A stretch of 64,000 nt of DNA from CAISIP01 sp038326025. Lineage in GTDB: Bacteria > Pseudomonadota > Gammaproteobacteria > Burkholderiales > Burkholderiaceae_C. Positions 63,945-64,000 of the stretch are shown here, in pieces; position 1 is the stretch's first letter, and every line of letters begins with the position of its first letter. The notes below the pieces were generated by a model. The model was not told the DNA's origin. It searched no databases and was given only the letters and a program-made list of their open reading frames with translations. The stretch lies in NCBI GenBank assembly GCA_038326025.1, contig JBBQJP010000017.1, forward strand, positions 14,606-78,605, written 5' to 3'. The translations under genes were made by a program, and so were the position numbers.

Positions 63945-64000
63945 CCGCTGAGGTTATGCACGAGGTCCGGAATCACGGTCCTGACTACAGTCCAGTGCCG

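Noticed and set aside
1..64000. CRISPR arrays, tRNA and rRNA genes
   Set aside because: No regularly spaced repeats and no tRNA- or rRNA-like sequence were recognised on reading; a dedicated scan (tRNAscan-SE, Infernal) could still find a missed tRNA.

Overview
The window is 64 kb of GC-rich DNA (roughly 65% G+C by eye) from what looks like a betaproteobacterium, most probably of the order Burkholderiales. This rests on the gene families present (TRAP, Dpp/Opp-type ABC and DUF3394 transport systems, PutA, AcuI, questin-oxidase-like and Cj0069-like proteins), on the codon usage, and on copies of an intergenic repeat typical of that group. I ran no database search, so family names come from recognised motifs and gene order. 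I saw no rRNA, tRNA or CRISPR array.

Layout. (1) 1-10345: a partial gene, a Crp/Fnr-type regulator without the Fe-S cysteines, and an unusually large cyclic beta-1,2-glucan synthase. Two near-identical 16-bp palindromes lie upstream of the two small genes. (2) 10364-12881: a D-lactate dehydrogenase and lactate permease pair. (3) 13164-15408: a questin-oxidase-like protein and a DadA-like FAD oxidoreductase. (4) 15789-26752: a block of amino-acid and hydroxy-acid catabolism. It holds a five-gene dipeptide-type ABC importer, an M14-like deacylase, a D-2-hydroxyacid dehydrogenase, a class IV aminotransferase, a threonine aldolase and an enolase-superfamily dehydratase. (5) 26959-36797: single genes for signalling, redox and envelope functions, with a decayed sdhB copy and a response-regulator remnant. 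(6) 36965-40611: a fused TRAP permease translationally coupled to a Cj0069-like protein. (7) 41359-50205: PutA, divergent from a dctPQM-lacI-SDR operon with a LacI-type operator over its predicted promoter. (8) 50330-56875: a BLUF photoreceptor, two zinc peptidases, an AmpG-like transporter and a Cpx/Rst-like two-component system with a CpxR-type box. (9) 56970-64000: a degraded mobile-element zone. An IS1182-type element, two IS91-like transposase remnants on the same strand (one split by an IS481-type element), a diheme cytochrome c, a truncated glutaredoxin behind a DUF305 gene, and two small uncharacterised genes lie here.

The best-supported unusual observations are three. The IS481 insertion can be undone on paper, which restores an open IS91-type reading frame and gives a 4-bp target duplication. 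The sdhB remnant keeps one reading frame through two stop codons. Related intergenic repeats have been read into protein N-termini at two loci. No clearly new multi-gene system is proven; the best candidate for a coherent undescribed pathway is the block at 15789-26752.
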